Made by a program: the position numbers and the translations under genes. This document shows, one piece after another, positions 23,391 to 34,605 of a stretch of DNA of 64,000 bases. The notes beneath the pieces were generated by a model that worked only from the letters and a program-made list of their open reading frames with translations, did no database searches and had not been told where the DNA came from. Positions within the stretch are counted from its first letter, which is position 1. The number at the start of each line of letters is the position of its first letter. Origin of the DNA: Metallyticus violacea (Eukaryota > Arthropoda > Insecta > Mantodea > Metallyticidae); the NCBI GenBank assembly GCA_030762175.1, contig CM060831.1, forward strand, positions 77,815,001-77,879,000, in the 5' to 3' direction.

Positions 23391-23642
23391 ATGGATCACA
23401 TTTGTCACTATCGATACCTACATATACGAGTTGTAGGTCTTGTTTGGGCTGACATTAAAGCAGAAGTTGGAAAAGACGTGTCTAGCGAAATTTTAAAAAA
23501 CAAAAAATACTTGCTGAAAAGCTCATTGCAATCACGTACGTACGAACAGTTAGACACAGTTAGGTATGATACCATAGACAACATTAGTATTAGCGTTGGG
23601 AATGACGATGGAAGCATCTCCACTGACATGGCTGTAGATTGA
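23391..23642 (+). pseudogene. Possible C-terminal end of a DDE transposase
   Basis: An 83-codon frame with LVWADIKAEVGKD near its start and an acidic end, ISISVGNDDGSIS. This resembles the tail of DDE_3-type transposases, in which IELxWAxVKxxVxxxN is followed about 50 residues later by an IIxxGDDDSDS-like tail. No catalytic motif is present, and it begins right at the edge of the dispersed repeat. It could equally be a chance frame. Confidence 0.25.
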
Positions 23643-24127
23643 AACGAGCATATTTATTACTACGCATACAGCTCCCACTTATGATCCGGTAATAGGCCTG
23701 TTGCTGTAGTCACGAAAGGATGCCGTTCTAACTTGCCAGGATTTTCTATAAGACACCACTGAGCAATGAGATAACTATTGACACCTTGGACTGAGTAAAG
23801 GAAAGAAACGACAATCCAGGCCTCCCCAACATCGTAAAACAGACTGTCACAAAGCAGTTCACCGATCTGTACACTGAAATAGAAGAATTAGACTCCCCTC
23901 TCCTCTCTCTCTCTCTCCCCCTTATACTAACTTGCATTATTATACCCTATAACTTTTCATATCATCCATCATTGCAGATTTCATGCAAACACTGTGAGGC
24001 ACATGAACAAGTCGGCCGATTACCAGCGCAAACCTCCGCCATCGCCGGCATCTGACTTTTAGAAATCAAGGCGCTAAAATACATGAACTAGGTAAATGAC
24101 AGTTTCTTAAGATGATGTTCAATAGAG
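23643..24127. other. Unassigned stretch
   Basis: Contains a short CT-rich run (23,898-23,920). No gene recognised. Confidence 0.5.
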
Positions 24128-24129
24128 AG

Positions 24130-24443
24130 TGATCATCTTTTTTTTTTTTTTTTTGAATGGTTTATTTATGGGCGCTCTTTAACAGCTCAGGTCATCAGCG
24201 TCCCATTCAACTCAGGGCTTGAAACGGCCGACAAATTTTGCTCAGAGGCCTTTCTTTCAGGCTTGAGGTTCTTTTTCGTGCCGTAAATGTACAACACGGG
24301 ACCCCGACTTTACTTCCCTTCCGAAGGAAGTCATACTTAGGATTTTTACGCCCCGAAAAAATCCATCGGTCCTTGCCGGGTTCGAACCCGCGATCTTGGG
24401 TGTAGGAGGCAAGTATGGTAACCACTACACCACCAGGACCGAC
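24130..24443 (-). mobile_element. SINE family A, full-length copy
   Basis: On the minus strand: tRNA-like head GGTCCTGGTGGTGTAGTGGT (A box) with the B box GGGTTCGAACCC, then a body with GGATTTTTTCGG, CTTCCTTCGGAAGGGAAG, TTTACGGCACGAAAAAGAAC, a GACGCTGATGACCTGAG segment, the 3' end TTAAAGAGCGCCC and a poly(A) tail (T-run 24,138-24,154). It is about 310 bp and transcribed by RNA polymerase III when intact. Target duplication unclear. Confidence 0.88.
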
Positions 24444-24479
24444 ATGATAATCATTTGTTGACATATACCTTTACCGAAC

Positions 24480-25735
24480 GTTATACTTTTAATATCCCAT
24501 TAGCACCTATCCCAGAGTTTCTGCCAGTCTTCAAAGACATGCTGACAGGTCTTCAGAATCGTCTTCGCAGGCTTCATATTATTTCTGATGATGGAAAGCT
24601 GTTTCTTCAATTTGGAGAAAAGAAAAAGTCATGCAAGGCTAAACTGGTCTCTAGGAAGGTTTAGGGACATTTATTTTTGTAAGATATTTGCAATGTGCAT
24701 TATCATGGTGCAGCACCCAGCTTGTTGCAAGGAAAACTGGCCTTCTGCGTGTGATGTGGTCTTGCAGAGTTTTCAGGGCGCTCAGTTACTGTTGTGTGTG
24801 CAGGTACGATATGTAGAATATTGCAAAATGAGATGACTATAACTTTCTTTGGAAAACCAACCAGTTTTTTTTTATTTTTTGCTTATTGGTGATGATGATT
24901 TCCACACACAGCTTTGCTACTTGCTCTCAAGATGGAAATGATGTAGCCAAGTTATCTGCATCTTTGAACACGCTAACGTCCTTTTGTTGGATAACAGCAG
25001 CCTTGGGACCCACCGTGCAACTTTTCAGTAAGCAAGTGAAGTTTTCACTATTTCTGAGAGCGATCTTAATATTACTAGACGATGTCTGTCACAAGGACAA
25101 CAGCGGTGTTGTTAGAACACAAACTGAAATTGATTGCCTCCCCATTTTAAACTTTTTCGAGCTGTGCTATAGGAAATTAAATCTCTCCATAGGCGTCAGC
25201 TGAAGAGCTGCTGAGACCAAAGCAGAATTTCAGAGCATCATATTCTTCGTCGCGTTGTCACCTACATTTTGGTGCAAGTAGACTGAACATCTCAAGTCGG
25301 TCCTGGTGATCTAGTGGTAACCACACTCGACTGTAGACCAAAGGTCGCGGGTTCGATCCTGGCCAGGGCCGATGGATTTTTTCGGGCGTAAAAATCCTAA
25401 GTATGGCTTCCTTCGGAAGGAAAGTAAAGCCGTGGGTCCCGTGTCGTACATTTACGGCACGAAAAAGAACCTCAAGCCTGAAAGAAGAGGCATCTGAGCA
25501 AAATTTGTCCGCAGTTTCACGCCCTGACTTGAATGGGACGCTGATGACCCGAGATGTTAAAGAGCGTCCGTAAAAAAAATTACATAAAACGATTAACATC
25601 TCACCTTGCTCACCCCTCACAGAAACCAGAAGTGGCAACAGTGAAACTAGTGTACATTACGCGTTATGCATTAACTACAACATTCTGTAAGGTTAAATTT
25701 TGTGCTAATTTTTAAAGAGCAGTCATCATAGATTA
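24480..25735 (-). mobile_element. Mariner relic, family M2, split by a SINE
   Basis: Minus-strand traces follow the M2 order: an N-terminal part right of 25,600, a middle part at 24,900-25,100, and near 24,600-24,660 a region matching the ALCDFFLFPKLKK motif, then the C-terminal W-rich end near 24,520. The right end near 25,690 (GGTTAAATTTTGTGC) matches the M2 outer end. A family A SINE sits inside at 25,298-25,594. All frames broken. Confidence 0.65.
25298..25594 (+). mobile_element. SINE family A, full-length, nested in a mariner
   Basis: The head begins CGGTCCTGGTGATCTAGTGG, with the B box GCGGGTTCGATCC, then the standard family A body, the 3' end GTTAAAGAGCGTCCGTAAAA and a short A-rich tail. 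Flanks 25,286-25,297 (AACATCTCAAGT) and 25,595-25,606 (AACATCTCACCT) match at 10 of 12 positions and join into the expected M2 sequence when the SINE is removed, so the mariner is older. Confidence 0.88.
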
Positions 25736-25739
25736 TGAA

Positions 25740-26275
25740 CACTAATAATGGACAATGTCCCCAACATCTCCTGTAAGAAAGGTAGATACAGAATTCATAT
25801 ATTTTATGTAGTGCCGACGAAGGTGGGGGGGGGGGCGATTTGCGAATAACGATTTTAAATGCGCGTCATTGTATTTTTAAAGGAAGTGTTCTGTTACCTT
25901 TCCACGGTTGCCAAAAACATATTTACTAATACGTTTACATTAACGTTCATTTGATACTTTCATAAACTTACGAGAAAGTTTACGTGAATAAGCATTTAGC
26001 TCCTGAACTGCACACCGAGCCCTATATGTTTGTAGGCTCTATAGCAACCTTGACCAACTTTTGGCTCGCACTACCAATTAGCTTAATGGCAAACTTTAAA
26101 GGATACATTTGGATTGCATACATACAAGTTGTTATATATGAAGTAACAAATACATTTCTTACATTTGACCAGATAAGATGCTGACATGCTATACCTTGAT
26201 ATAAGCTGTGGGCAAGCGGTTGTCGCACTGAACATTTGTAACACTTTGTTATGTTTGGAGACTCATGTCTCATAA
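25740..26275. other. Unassigned AT-rich stretch
   Basis: Contains a G-run (25,825-25,836). No gene or repeat recognised. Confidence 0.5.
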
Positions 26276-26279
26276 GTTT

Positions 26280-26956
26280 TTTCTTTAATAAAACTTTATT
26301 TGTAACACATACAAAGTTGTTCCAGTCATATGAAAGCCACTACATTGTTTAAAAATGCGATCTGGTCATTGTATCTTTTCATTACGTTCTATACAACTAT
26401 CATCCGCTCAAACCATTTTGTAAACGCTGAACGCCATGCTTTTTTTGAATGAAATGCATACACATTTAGTCACTGTGGCTTCAGCTCACGAAAATTTTCT
26501 TTTTGGGGAATAGAAAAACGTTCCATGGGGCTAAGTCGATACTGTAGGGGGACATTTGTCTGTCTTCTGATTACAGCAGAAATTGAATCGCTTCCAGTGC
26601 AGAGTGGACAGAAGCGTTCAGACCAGTCTTAGGACCTTTTCAGTACATTCAAATCTTGGTCTAGGTGCACCATTTGGCTGTGAAGTTTTTTGATCATCAA
26701 GTGGAACTATGACAAGAAGAAAGAATAGATGATATGCTCGCTCTCCTGTTTTTGTTGAGAGATCCTCTCCTGGGAAGACCCAGACCGATGATTGTCGCTT
26801 AGTTTCTGGATCGTACTGTGCATTCAGCTATCGTCACCTGTTACGGCGTTGTATGTTTTTTGAACTTCCATCACAGTTTTCCAACTTTTCTGGTACAAAA
26901 CATGTATGCCCTTTTCTGTCCTTCTGTGTGAATTCAACAACTGGAGATCTTCCTCG

Positions 26957-26987
<31 letters not shown>

Positions 26988-27330
26988 GATGTTTCACTGC
27001 TGCCGATCCAATATTCAGGACTTCTTGATTCTGATAATATGTACAGCGATGGTCTTTCTGCAACATATGCTCTGCTTTTATCACATTTTCATCCGTTGTT
27101 GCTGTAGTGGGCCATCCTATGGGGTCTCCATTTTCCTCCTTTTCTTCAAAACTGCAAACCATCGATAAATAGTGCATTGCGAAGGAGGACAAAGATCTTC
27201 AATTGCACGATGCAATCTTTCAAGGCAATTCTCTCTCTCCGAAACCGACTTTAAAGTCATAATACTCGTAAATCATAGCGCTGAAATGCTTTCACGTGAG
27301 ATCCATCTTAGCGTCTGACGCAGCAACAAC
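26280..27330 (-). mobile_element. Mariner relic, third type
   Basis: The minus strand gives MDLT then AMIYEYYDFKVGF near 27,260-27,310 (typical N-terminus MELTxEHxRAMIYYDFKxG), GWPTTATTDENVIKAEHMLQ near 27,050-27,130, LNIGSAAVKH near 27,000, then a coding-strand poly(A) run (26,958-26,981), YNAVTGDDS near 26,825 (first catalytic region), and near 26,390-26,520 IPQKENFRELK and FTKWFERM, the C-terminal end. Frames broken; most of the core between the catalytic motifs is degraded. Distinct from M2 and from the 641-2,610 element. Confidence 0.75.
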
Positions 27331-27367
27331 ACATACACCAGCGTTACCAATTCTATCTCTATCTCTA

Positions 27368-27952
27368 CGGAGGGTGCCAAAAAATGCATACACACTTCAG
27401 TAAAGAAAAAACTGTGTTAACATAACAAAACTGAATTCACACAAACAGAAAATGATCAGCACTAATCATCTTACACTTTTACAGTTACAACAGTTGCTCA
27501 AAATGCCCACCATCGGCGTCGATACACTTCTGAATACGTTGAACTATTGATTGAGCAACGTTTGCGAAAGTGTCCTCAGATTGCAGCACATGCCGTTTCA
27601 ATTTTTTCCCGAAGTGCTGTCAGTGTAGCTGATTTTCTACGGTATACAACATCCTTAAGAGTTCCCCATAGGTAGAAGTTCAACGGCGGTTCTGTTCTGT
27701 ACACACATCTCCATTGCCTTTTAACTTCAACAATATTGTTGGTTTTCCAGTACCACTTCAAAATTGCTTTCCACTGTTCAAACGATAATCTTGGATCCAT
27801 TTTGCTGTAGCATCGCTAGTATAACGTAATGTGAGTCACAACTGTTTACAGAGCATCATACTACACATTACTGTTGATTTTCGATTGAACTTGGAAATAT
27901 ATTAGATAGATATCTACTGTGAAAGTGTGTATACAATTTTTTGGCATCCTCG
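27368..27952 (-). mobile_element. Deletion derivative of a TIR transposon (copy 2, 585 bp)
   Basis: Ends CGGAGGGTGCCAAAAAATG and, on the other strand, CGAGGATGCCAAAAAATTG are inverted repeats followed by TATACACACTT, and are flanked by TA on both sides (27,366-27,367 and 27,953-27,954). It shares ends, subterminal sequence and transposase with 10,005-10,856 but lies in opposite orientation and has a larger internal deletion. Confidence 0.88.
27487..27800 (-). pseudogene. Internally deleted transposase of the copy 2 element
   Basis: It begins MDPRLSFEQWKAILKWYW and runs to RQWRCVYRTE, where it jumps in frame straight to PPLNFYLWGTLKDVVYRRK, so the second half of the helix-turn-helix region and the whole catalytic core up to the PDLTPLDFYLWG motif are missing. 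A one-base loss near 27,580 then shifts the frame before the remaining tail (IQKCIDADGGHFEQLL). Compared with copy 1, the left breakpoint is near the same YRTE codons but the right breakpoint is several codons further on. Confidence 0.82.
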
Positions 27953-27954
27953 TA

Positions 27955-30544
27955 TAAGCGATAAATCGACTTTGCTATTTTATCATTTTAGTATTTTCAA
28001 CGGACTACCAGACATAAATGACGTAGTTTGTTTCATATTAGTCGGCTATGACAACAATTGGCACAAGACTGCATAAATAAATAAATAAATAAATAAATAC
28101 AAATCACTGCCACATAGCAGTCCTACAGAAGACAGAATGTCTGGTTTAAATTAGAAACAAGTAACTAACAAGTAGTCTCGAGGGAGTTTTAAGAACAAAA
28201 AGAATATTTAATAACTCAACATTTTCCTATTCAAGATCATATGACAGGAAAGCAGGGGAAACGTGTGGCCACAAACGAGAAGGTAGCAGCTCATGTAATG
28301 ACACTTGTTTAATTATTTTTGTAGAACTGGTTATCAGTTATCATTAATTTTTAAAGATATGTAGCTCTGAATTCTCATTTTAAAATGCTCCAAATGTGAT
28401 TAACATATTGTTAGATACTAATGATGCAATTCGCCTAAATTAGCTACTAACGTGTTACATTTATGACATGATACGTAAAATCAACCGATTTTTATGCCCG
28501 ATATACGCATTTTTCGGAACACATCCACGGATTTTCACAGGAAAGAGGTTGGCAACACTGACATACATTGTTGGGGCTCGCTCAGACGTGCACAACCGCT
28601 TGATGTCCATTCCCAAAACTTTCAGAGCGACTGTCGTACTTAAAATATTAGCTGCACTCTAAATACTCGTAAAAGCAGAACGTTTCATATCTAGCTGAAG
28701 TTGGGTATTTCTAGAGAGTTTAAATTACAGCTTTAGTAATGAGCAGTTACCGGTCTCTGGGAAACTCCACCATCATGTAGCTTTTAAAAGTAATAGCAAC
28801 TGACATGCCTGGAAAGTCATTAGTCAAAGTGTTGAGAACAATGCTTTGTGCACTCATTTATGGCACATATTAAATGCTTTAAAACTGAAACCTCAGGAGA
28901 AAAATTAGATTATTAGTAAAATGTATGATACTCTCAAGGCTGAAATGTTGGTAAGAAAACTTACTTAGTTCCTTAACTCTTAAAATAATCAAAAGGCACC
29001 AAACACCTCAAATTTTATATGGGAATGTTTCAAATACAGTTACGATTTTCTAATTTGGAAAACATGTTTCAATATTCCAAATTAAAGGTTAAAATTCAAA
29101 CGACATTACCATTGTTTTAAAAGATCAAATTAAACAATACACCAGATATTGCTATCAAACATTTAATTAATATTCTACTACATGAAAATCAATAATATTT
29201 CAACATTGGTTGCAAATAAGTTAATGTATTATTTTGCACATTTTTAAACAGCAATATATAAAATTATTAAAAGTACAATTCACGTGAACTTAGGTGTCCT
29301 GAGAGGGTGGTAATCCATCTTCAAATTATCGTTGCTTTAGCTTACATACTGTGGTCATTCATCAGAGTAGTTAGTATGCACTGAACTATTGTGACTACGG
29401 GTTTTCTTACAACATGAACAGAAAGTAGAAATGCTGCTGATCTATGCAGAATGTAAGTTGGCAGATAATGATTTATTCCATTACATTATTAAAAAGGTTT
29501 AATGCTTCAGTTAAATAAACGCATTGTAGTGCTATTAAGTAAAAGAATTCATGCATTTATTATTTCCATGTCTACTAGGGTGTTTTATTTTTAAACTAAA
29601 ATGGTACAGTGTGATACATGGATCTTGGGGAGGGAAAGTGTATTCTTAAATAAAATGTACATAGCGCCATAAAAAAAGTTCTATTCCGTATCTCCTACAT
29701 TAACGGAAATAGAAAATTACTATATATCCTCAGCAATAATTCAACATGATGTTAAAAAAAAAACTTTTGTTTCAAACGAAATTTCATTTGGCGCATCATA
29801 TGTTGTATCGGGTGAACAAGATAAATGGACACCCGGTATAACAAAATATTTTCAGAATGAGTCACGTTGTTCCTATATACCTGTTGAATCTTTGAGAGTG
29901 TTCAGAACAAATCGTCTGGCGCAAGTAAAAATGGAGCCGCAATATGCACAGATAAAATGAATATGATCTCGAGAGGGAGTTTAACTTCTCAATGAAGAGA
30001 AATGAAATTAAGCGAATATCTATTCAAATAAGATGCCATGGAGAGAATTCCTTTCCGTAATTAAAATTCGCCGAGGTGTCTGTAAGGATGAAATATGGCA
30101 CTCCAGAGAATATTAACCGACTACCACTTTGCACGCCTATAGGGATCGCGTTTTGAAGTCACTGCTGAAATGTGGAAACTGCAGCATGGAAAACTGTGCC
30201 CATTTTCAGAGTTACTTTTATGCACGCGAAAAGCTCACGTTGTAATATTCCATTGTAACGTGCTACATATTTAGTTAATCACAAGTTTTGTTTTAATAAT
30301 CTGCATAAAGTATCTAATGAAATGCTCTAAGTGCTCAAAAGGACCATAAAGTAACACATTCGTTTTTAAAATCAGCACAGGTGGGCCAAAAACTCCCACT
30401 ACAACTATAACTGCTATTACACTATGTTTATTAAATATTAATGAAAGCATACCTGCTATTTTTATGCCTAGGAGGAATGTTCTTCCGTTTATTTCATGAC
30501 ATTAAAGTACAGCAGCTGTTCGATAAAGAACGATCATAATTTTC
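27955..30544. other. Unassigned AT-rich stretch of about 2.6 kb
   Basis: An (AAAT)n run lies at 28,074-28,099. An inverted repeat CGGGTG...CACCCG lies at about 29,808-29,834. No coding, transposase or SINE signature recognised; this is the longest unexplained part of the left half. Confidence 0.5.
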
Positions 30545-31545
30545 TGACAACATACCTTCACTCCTTCTCATAATTTTCATGAATTTTCTCAAAGTAGACC
30601 CATTGGATGCAAGGCATTTCTTCCAGTGTTTCTATTAGTCTTCAAAGACATGTTGGAAGCCATTTCTGATAAGCCCTTCAGAGTTGCTTCTGCAGCCTTC
30701 ACCACTATTTCTGATGATGAAAAATGCATCCCGTGAAGACGTTTCTTCAATTTAGGGAAAAGGAAAAAGTCACACAGGGCTAAATCTGGAGGATGAGGGA
30801 CGTATTTTGCATTTCTTTTTGTGTACAGATTCAGGAATAATGTTTGTGATGTGCAGCATGGAAATGTGTGTGGACTTTTAGACTTGCAAAGTTTTCAGAA
30901 ACTCTCTGTAGCATTGCATAGTTGCAATTGTGTTTATAGGTACGACGTGCTGGTAAACGATTACTTAAATATCGAAAAAAATAATTTTCCTAGCAGACGC
31001 ACTTTTGCTTTTCTGGTGTTAGTGGTGATGAAACTTTCTTCACAGAGTTTTGCTATTTGCTCTGAGATCTAAATATGTAACCAAGTTCATAAGCAGCGAT
31101 TACCTTTGAAAGAAACTCCACATTTTCCTGTAACATCATCTTCAACTACTCGTACATGATGCGAACGTCCTTGGAGCCCACCATTCACAAACATGTCTAT
31201 GTGCAATTTTTCAGTTACCGAAGTACAGAATTTCTGAAAATGTTCTTAATGTTATTTGACGATCCTCTCTCACAATGACAGCAGCGCTGTGATGCTTTCT
31301 TCCGTTAGAGCACAAACTGGAGCGTCTTTTTCTGCCCTTAAGTGAGGCAATGGAATTTCAGAGCAGGATATTTTTTGGTCGTGTCAAGCCTACTTTGCTG
31401 CAGGCGGAACTGAACATGTCTCAATATGCACATCTTACAGGCGCGAACCGAAAGTGACAGCAGTACCACGAGTACATTACGCACAAATATTACAGAATAT
31501 AGTTAAATTTTAACGCGAGGAATTATGCCTGTAAAAAATATAACT
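30545..31545 (-). mobile_element. Mariner relic, family M2, least degraded copy
   Basis: The minus strand gives in order an N-terminal SAAVIVREDRQITLRTFSEI segment near 31,230-31,300, an LQENVEFLS-like stretch near 31,110, a KIIFFDI and IVYQHVVPINT segment near 30,950-30,985, the FFLFPKLKKRLHGMHFSSSE motif near 30,725-30,790 (just after the PDLALCD catalytic neighbourhood), and a C-terminal MSLKTNRNTG near 30,640. The right end at 31,500-31,545 (AAATTTTAACGCGAGG, then AATTATGCCTGTAAAAAA) is the family outer end. The DETW and second catalytic motifs are eroded; frames shift several times. It ends 430 bp from the DOCK exon. Confidence 0.78.
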
Positions 31546-31975
31546 TTATTGAACTGCCCTCGTAGATAGTGGTAAGTAATAAGTGAGATAAAATTGTTCC
31601 CTTAAGGTCGACTTCAACCTGCGACTCGTAAGAAAAATGAATTATATAGAGCAATAATTAACGAGATAATAAAAAATTGCCACATTAACCAATATTCATT
31701 ATATAACAAGCAAAGTCATATAGATAACACCACACTCCATTGTGGGAGATCTGGGCTTGCAAATTAATTTGCAATTCCAGTCACAAATAACGCATATTTC
31801 ACTTTGTAGCCAGATGACAGCGTTTATTGTCTTAATGGTTCGGAACCAGTGGACAGAGCGCTTCCTAACAAGAAAGTTGGCGCACGGCAATGCTCAAAGG
31901 ACCTGCGTTGTTATGACACCAAACTTCAAACTATTTATAAAACGCGATACTGTGAAACTCTAGAGAATAACTCAC

Positions 31976-32059
31976 CGGCGCATTCCTCCAGAATCTGAAC
32001 CGTCTCTCCAATCTCCAAGGGTAGTCCATACCGCGTCTCCCCTCGCCAGTTGTACACAG
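31976..32059 (-). CDS. Internal exon of a DOCK3/4 (Sponge)-type guanine-nucleotide exchange factor, SH3 domain
   Basis: Seen: an 84-bp open segment on the minus strand between a textbook acceptor (pyrimidine run ending TTTTCTTTTCAG) and donor (GTGAGTTATT). It starts two bases into a codon and ends one base into the next, so both flanking introns are phase 1. The 27 whole codons begin VYNWRGETRYG and include LEIGETVQILEE, followed by Cys-Ala. Known: DOCK-family proteins begin with an SH3 domain whose core reads roughly GLPLEIGETVQILEEC followed by GWYRG; they activate Rac/Rap GTPases with ELMO at the membrane. The YGLPLEIG form fits DOCK3/DOCK4 and Drosophila Sponge better than DOCK1/Myoblast city. 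Inferred: this is the second or third coding exon. The preceding exon should lie above 32,060 and the next, beginning Gly-Trp-Tyr-Arg, below 31,976; I found neither. GC is near 57%, against roughly 35% around it. Very likely real; paralogue assignment moderate. Confidence 0.88.
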
Positions 32060-32085
32060 CTGAAAAGAAAACAGGATATGAGCTT
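32060..32085 (-). other. Splice acceptor of the DOCK exon
   Basis: Read on the minus strand, the last 12 intron bases are TTTTCTTTTCAG, a strong pyrimidine tract with AG. A possible branch-point match (CTCAT within AAGCTCATATCC) lies about 20-25 bases upstream. The matching donor GTGAGT occupies 31,970-31,975 immediately after the exon. Confidence 0.8.
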
Positions 32086-33360
32086 TATTTCCTTTCCAAA
32101 CCGGCAAAGCACACGTTTTCATCTACCAACTATTTTTGTAATTTAGATGTACAGTAAACAGTTTTATGTAGCCATGAACATCAAGGGCTCTGCCTCTCTT
32201 TAATAAAAAAGACAATTAAATATGAGGATATTACTAAAGCTATAAAAAGTACATTTACACATTAAATATAATAAACTGAAGTCAGTTAATTTATTCATTA
32301 TAATATTTTATTTTTGCCGCACTTAACTTTTTCCAAAATGAAAAACCTTCTTTTGTTTACATACAACAAAAATATCACAACATATTATATAAACTTACAT
32401 CAGAAAAAACGGAGCATATTTTATCACACAGCAACATTTTATTAGCATTGGAAACCAGTTGTGCAGCTTATAATTCTGTGGAAATTAAATTGTTAACGTC
32501 TTGTGAAAGTATCGCAAAATGAACATATTTCTGCGTAATTTGGGCTTATTTTCATTATTTGAATTTAAAATACATATAAAAGAAGCTGTAAACGAACAAT
32601 TAACCCACCCATCGTATTTCATTACTGGAAAACACAACCATAGGCGCCGGAGGAATCTGGTCTTCCCAAAGTTTCAAAGTTTTGGTAGCGGGGGGCTGAG
32701 TTTTCAAATATTTCCAAACACATATTTAGTATTTCATTTGGGTAAGTACATATTAAAAAGAAAACATCGACAGCTACGCTTCATCTCTCGATTTTCCATG
32801 CTCAGGTCGGCTCGTGGGTCCCAAGGAAGGCGTAAACATTTCATAAGGAGATAAGAATCAAGCATTATAAAATATACCCGGTGAATTACCTAAAACGTGC
32901 ACTAAATTCAACATTATTGTGTTACCAAAAATGAGTTTATTGTGGATGCATTTTAATATGAAACCCTCTTCTCCATAACCTAAAAGCCTTGACTAACAAC
33001 GGCAAATCCTTCAAAACTGCGTTTAAACATACCTGTAAAGAGGTTTACTATTCTGTAAAATTATTTTAAAATGACAATACAGCATATTGATGTAAAACTT
33101 TATATTAGTCTGTATGTAATCATGTATATAGGCATATATTTGTTTTTATGAATGCACCAAATGCAAATAACTGTAGTAAATGAAAGTTTTATGTTCTTCC
33201 ATACTTTTTGTAAAATAGGTATAATGCAACAAAAAAAATTAACAGCATAACGTATCACATATATGCCTTTTTAATGTAATTTCAGCAATTCTTTCATGGG
33301 CTAACTTACTATATAACCTAAAATATTACGAATATTAGAAAAAAAATTAAATGTCGATTA
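32086..33360. other. Intronic sequence next to the DOCK exon
   Basis: AT-rich. A 111-codon plus-strand frame at 32,519-32,854 is rich in basic and aromatic residues but shows no family signature. No exon with splice sites and SH3 sequence found here. Confidence 0.5.
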
Positions 33361-33615
33361 TTAACTGACTATACATACAGAGAAAATTGAAATTAACACA
33401 GAAATTGCAACAAGTATCGTAGTTCTTTTCCCTCTCTCTAAAGAAGTTTGTAGAACACTGTTATCTAAATCCGTTTTTACTACTGCAGTTCCCATGGCGA
33501 TGTCCTCAGCCATAGACCACATATCATCGATATTGTGGTGCAAGGAGGAAACACTGTTGCACACATTTTGAACACATTCCGCGTTTATATATGTAAACAG
33601 TCGAGATTTCTAATT
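33361..33615 (-). CDS. Unrecognised open frame with a C-terminal membrane segment
   Basis: About 83 minus-strand codons are open from a stop near 33,615 to the stop at 33,361. The middle (NIDDMWSMAEDIAMGTAVV) is acidic and helical; the end (TTILVAISVLISIFSVCIV) is a clear 19-residue hydrophobic segment after a basic ERGKR, then a stop. No good start codon or promoter is visible, and it lies 1.3 kb from the DOCK exon on the same strand. It could be the last exon of an intronic gene, a fossil coding fragment, or chance. Not recognised as any family. Confidence 0.2.
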
Positions 33616-33754
33616 TCTCCTATACTTTCAGACCAAAATTCATTTTCATTGCAACCGCATGCAGGAACTCTGAATAGATCTAATTGCTTGCTCTGTTCAC
33701 AAGAACTTCTGCTGTACTAATCTACAATATGAAAAACAAAATTAAATAATTTAT

Positions 33755-33965
33755 TCCATGGTAAAGCGCTCTCCTCTGGATTCAAGGCTTCGCAGGTTCA
33801 AGCCTGGCAGTGGTCGATAGGTTTTTTTGAGCGAAAATCCTGAGCCCGAGTCCTCAGTCGCGAATATCGGCACATATACCTGAACCCATTTCATGTCCAA
33901 GTAATACCTCAGCATCGCGATACCTATCCTGACATATGAAGGTGAAGATAATAAAATTCAATGTT
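33755..33965 (+). mobile_element. tRNA-derived SINE, another family
   Basis: GGTAAAGCGCTCTCCTC followed by CGCAGGTTCAAGCCTGG resembles tRNA A and B boxes at the right spacing; then TTTTTTTGAGCGAAAATCC and a body reaching CATATGAAGGTGAAG. Related in plan, not closely in sequence, to family A. Confidence 0.5.
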
Positions 33966-34299
33966 CATATGAACCGGTTTTAAGATAACGCGTTTAAACG
34001 AATATGAAGACGGTCAATAAACAATTATTTATGACATACAAGATAAACTCTTACTTCCTATATTTAAATAAAAGTAGATTTGTTTGGTTAATTTCTTTTT
34101 GAATGCTTAACTTTCCTAAAGAGCATGATCGATAAATGTTTTATTACCAGATATCAATTTGTTTTAAATGACAAAAAGGGATTAATTTAGAAAAAGTATA
34201 AAATAGTTAAAACAAGAACAAGTCGCAACCATAAAGAGACGAAGCATTCAAACCCCCCCCCCCCCATGCTAGCTCTTATCTCATGACTTTTGGGCATTC

Positions 34300-34605
34300 C
34301 TTCCTGGCATCGCGGTACTGTAGCGAACTTCTGATGCTAGGACGCCCATCTTGAACTTATGAGCACCTAAATGTGCTATTTTATGGGAATGAAAGAAATG
34401 ATTTAATGATGACGCAAATGACCTTCTTGCGCCTTGAAACTATCTGCCACTTCTCAGGGCAAGGAAAAACTCAGGAGGAGGTCAAAAGAATAAAAAGAAG
34501 AAGAAAAGCTTAACCAAACAGCTAGATCTGATCGGAAATCAAACCCATGACATTCGCATTAGCAGTCGCAAACGCTACCACTAGACCACGGAGGCGCTCT
34601 ACCGA
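34300..34605 (-). mobile_element. tRNA-derived SINE, family D
   Basis: On the minus strand the head reads GCGCCTCCGTGGTCTAGTGG (strong A box) and GTCATGGGTTTGATTTCC (B box), followed by about 230 bp of body including AAGAAGGTCATTTGCGTCA. One copy only in this window; target duplication not identified. Confidence 0.65.

Noticed and set aside
24370..24443. tRNA gene on the minus strand
   Set aside because: The A and B boxes belong to the head of a family A SINE repeated elsewhere in the window.
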